This document shows positions 62,507 through 64,000 of a DNA stretch of 64,000 nt, in pieces. The stretch is from PFJX01 sp964393825 (lineage in GTDB: Bacteria; Pseudomonadota; Gammaproteobacteria; Burkholderiales; Thiobacillaceae). A program made the position numbers and the translations under genes. The notes under the pieces are model-generated. The model made no database searches. It had not been told where the DNA came from and saw only the letters and a program-made list of their open reading frames with translations. The stretch covers positions 22,035-86,034 of the forward strand of contig CAYMUY010000014.1 of assembly GCA_964393825.1 (NCBI GenBank). The letters are read 5' to 3'. The stretch's first letter is position 1. Each line of letters opens with the position of its first letter.

Positions 62507-62618
62507 TCAGTGTAGGCGTCAATGAGGTGATTCGAAATGGCCACCGATCTCGAAGGTGTGGACTTGATGTTGCCCCCGTTTGGTGGACACCTGAAACTTG
62601 CGAAACAAGGAGTCCATC

Positions 62619-62942
62619 ATGCCGAAATCAAGGCCACCGTACCCGGCGGAATTCCGCCAACAAATCATTGAACTCGCGGCGGCGGGCAGAACGCCTGTCG
62701 AACTATCGCGGGAGTTCGGTCCCACTACGCGGACCATCCTGAACTGGCTGGCGCAGGCCGCGCGTGACGCTGGCAAGCCGTTGTCCAGCAAGGAAGGGTT
62801 GAACAGCGCCGAGCGGGATGAACTGATCCGTCTGCGGCGGGAGTGCCGGCAGCTCAAGATGGAGCGCGATATCTTGGCAAAGGCTACGGCCTGGTTCGCC
62901 AGAAAGAGCGATGCGGGTTCTTCGAACTCTTCCAGCTCATGA
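62619..62942 (+). CDS. IS3-family OrfA (HTH protein)
   Basis: This 107-residue protein starts at ATG 62619 with AAGGAG upstream. It has the helix-turn-helix YPAEFRQQIIELAAAGRTP and the leucine-zipper-like end RRECRQLKMERDILAKATAWF. Frameshifting occurs at A-AAG (62903-62906), after ...WFARK, into orfB. Beyond that point its own frame is a low-complexity serine tail. Confidence 0.93.
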   Translation: MPKSRPPYPAEFRQQIIELAAAGRTPVELSREFGPTTRTILNWLAQAARDAGKPLSSKEGLNSAERDELIRLRRECRQLKMERDILAKATAWFARKSDAGSSNSSSS

Positions 62943-63901
62943 TGGCGAACCAGGCCGACTTCCCTATTCGGGCACAGTGCCGGGTACTCCGAGTGTCAGC
63001 CAGCGGGTACTACGCCTGGCTGCGGCGTCTCCCCAGTGCCCGCAGCCGACGCCACGCGGCCTTAAGCGAACGCATCCGCGCCATTCATGCCGAATCGGAT
63101 GCCACCTACGGCAGCCCCAAGGTTCGGGCCGAGTTGGTGGACCAAGGTGAGACCATCAGCCGGAAGCTGGTGGCGAAGCTGATGCAACGTGCCGGGCTGC
63201 AAGGCGTGAGCCGGCGCCGGGGCTTCGTGGTCACGACGCAGCGCGACCCCGCCAACCCCAAGGCCCCCGACCTGGTGCAGCGCCATTTCGTGGCCCAGGC
63301 GCCCAATCAACTATGGATGGCCGACATGACCTACATCCCGACCTGGGTTGGCTTCATCTACCTGGCGGTGGTCATCGACGTCTGGAGCCGCCGGGTGGTG
63401 GGCTGGTCCATCGGCGAGCACATGCGCACCGAACTGGTCCTGGCCGCGCTGAACATGGCGGTCACGCAGCGCCGCCCGGAAGCCGTCATCCATCACAGCG
63501 ATCAGGGCAGCCAGTACACCGCGCTGGCGTTCGGCAAGCGTTGCGACGAGATGGGCGTGCGGCCGTCTATGGGCAGCGTGGGCGATGCCTACGACAACGC
63601 CATGGCCGAGAGCTTTTTCGCCAACCTGGAATGCGAACTGCTCAACCGGCGCAGCTTCAAGACCAAGATCGAGGCGCGGCTCGCCGTATTCACCTGGATC
63701 GAGGGCTGGTACAACCCGCGCCGGCGCCACTCCGCCCTGGGATATCTGTCACCCAACAACTTCGAGGAGAAAAACCGCCCGGAAAGCAACTCGCCCCACC
63801 AAGAGCACGGGTTACCCACAGGGCCGCTCGCCTCTGGCCCGGGAGGGGCCAGCGGCGGCCCTGTGGATAACCCTGCCTTGGAGGTACATCCGACCGCTTG
63901 A
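62843..63901 (+). CDS. IS3-family OrfB (DDE transposase)
   Basis: This 352-codon frame gives the catalytic part of the OrfAB transposase; the functional product enters by -1 frameshift near 62905, so codons before that are not used. The rve integrase core has the DDE residues in MADMTYIPTW, HHSDQGSQY and MAESFFANLECELL. The protein extends about 45 residues past the usual family end (YLSPNNFEE) over a hairpin region. It appears intact, so the element may be mobile. Confidence 0.92.
   Translation: MPAAQDGARYLGKGYGLVRQKERCGFFELFQLMMANQADFPIRAQCRVLRVSASGYYAWLRRLPSARSRRHAALSERIRAIHAESDATYGSPKVRAELVDQGETISRKLVAKLMQRAGLQGVSRRRGFVVTTQRDPANPKAPDLVQRHFVAQAPNQLWMADMTYIPTWVGFIYLAVVIDVWSRRVVGWSIGEHMRTELVLAALNMAVTQRRPEAVIHHSDQGSQYTALAFGKRCDEMGVRPSMGSVGDAYDNAMAESFFANLECELLNRRSFKTKIEARLAVFTWIEGWYNPRRRHSALGYLSPNNFEEKNRPESNSPHQEHGLPTGPLASGPGGASGGPVDNPALEVHPTA
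63809..63873. repeat. Large hairpin in the 3' end of the IS
   Basis: Arms at 63809-63827 and 63855-63873 pair at 18 of 19 positions, and an inner stem CTGGCCC/GGGCCAG extends the structure. The right arm contains TGTGGATAA, the reverse complement of the DnaA box TTATCCACA; the left has TTACCCACA. It may protect the transposase gene from outside transcription or affect frameshifting or transposition. Confidence 0.7.
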
Positions 63902-63954
63902 ATTCAAGCGGGTATCCGTCCACTGAACGGGGGCAAGTCCAAGTCCAGCAGGGG

Positions 63955-63986
63955 GCGAGTGTGCGGGCCATGGCCCGCACACTCGC
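63955..63986. repeat. Perfect 32-base palindrome beside the IS
   Basis: The sequence from GCGAGTGTGCGGGCC to its exact reverse complement GGCCCGCACACTCGC meets at the centre (AT). It starts eight bases after the IS right end. It may be part of a longer element, a target hot-spot or a terminator stem without T-run. Confidence 0.75.
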
Positions 63987-64000
63987 GCGCTCTCCTGGGA

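Larger units (their letters stand above)
62559..63947 (+). mobile_element. IS3-family insertion sequence
   Basis: The element is about 1389 bases long and carries orfA and orfB with a -1 frameshift. Imperfect terminal inverted repeats begin TGGACTTG and share TTGCCCCCGTT and GTGGAC (left end 62559-62589, right end about 63917-63947); ends are TG...CA as in IS3. I see no clear short target duplication next to these ends, so the exact limits are uncertain. Confidence 0.85.

Overview
The window is GC-rich, densely packed chromosomal DNA, most likely from a denitrifying betaproteobacterium. The support for this is the gene content: cytochrome cd1 nitrite reductase with its heme d1 operon, cNOR, NnrS, the murJ/ribF/ileS/lspA neighbourhood, a type I-C CRISPR-Cas locus, and many GGDEF/EAL, CZB and PAS signalling proteins. 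The lineage is an inference; there is no rRNA to confirm it. Almost everything up to 55.6 kb is on the minus strand.

Layout. (1) 1-6.8 kb: a chemosensory operon read leftwards, with the order CheW, CheR-TPR, CheW, REC-HD-GYP, soluble globin-coupled MCP with a CZB tail, and a NIT-domain membrane sensor cut by the window edge. It looks like a Wsp-type cluster whose output is a c-di-GMP phosphodiesterase; cheA and cheB are not in view. (2) 6.9-11.3 kb: lspA, ileS, ribF with REP-like palindromes between them. (3) 11.4-24.7 kb: a signalling block lying between murJ and ribF, which are neighbours in many relatives. It holds an HTH-REC regulator, a REC stub, a hybrid kinase, two GGDEF-EAL proteins with periplasmic CxxCH motifs, a bacteriohemerythrin and a CHASE-PAS-GGDEF-EAL-CZB protein. 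(4) 24.7-26.5 kb: murJ and tRNA-Arg(ACG). (5) 26.7-36.7 kb: a complete type I-C CRISPR-Cas locus (23 repeats, cas3-5-8c-7-4-1-2) with a HicB/HicA-like toxin-antitoxin pair placed between cas7 and cas4, and a probable internal cas11c in cas8c. (6) 36.8-47 kb: a GAF-GGDEF protein, a short EamA transporter, nnrS, and a three-gene phosphorelay operon that includes a 1550-residue CBS-CHASE-PAS kinase. (7) 47.1-58.4 kb: denitrification. nirS-C-F-DL-G-H-J-N plus a 38-residue membrane protein run leftwards; a 111-residue membrane protein, norC and norB run rightwards from a shared promoter region carrying two FNR/DNR-type boxes. (8) 58.4-64 kb: mutS, a frameshifted small gene, an XRE regulator plus nucleotidyltransferase pair with an operator-like palindrome, and an IS3-family element.

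The genes fit a cell that senses oxygen, NO or redox state (globin, c-heme sensors, hemerythrin, FNR-type boxes), converts this into c-di-GMP changes, and respires nitrite and NO to N2O. The most unusual arrangement is the toxin-antitoxin pair translationally embedded in the cas operon. nirE, nos and nar genes and the FNR/DNR regulator are not in this window.
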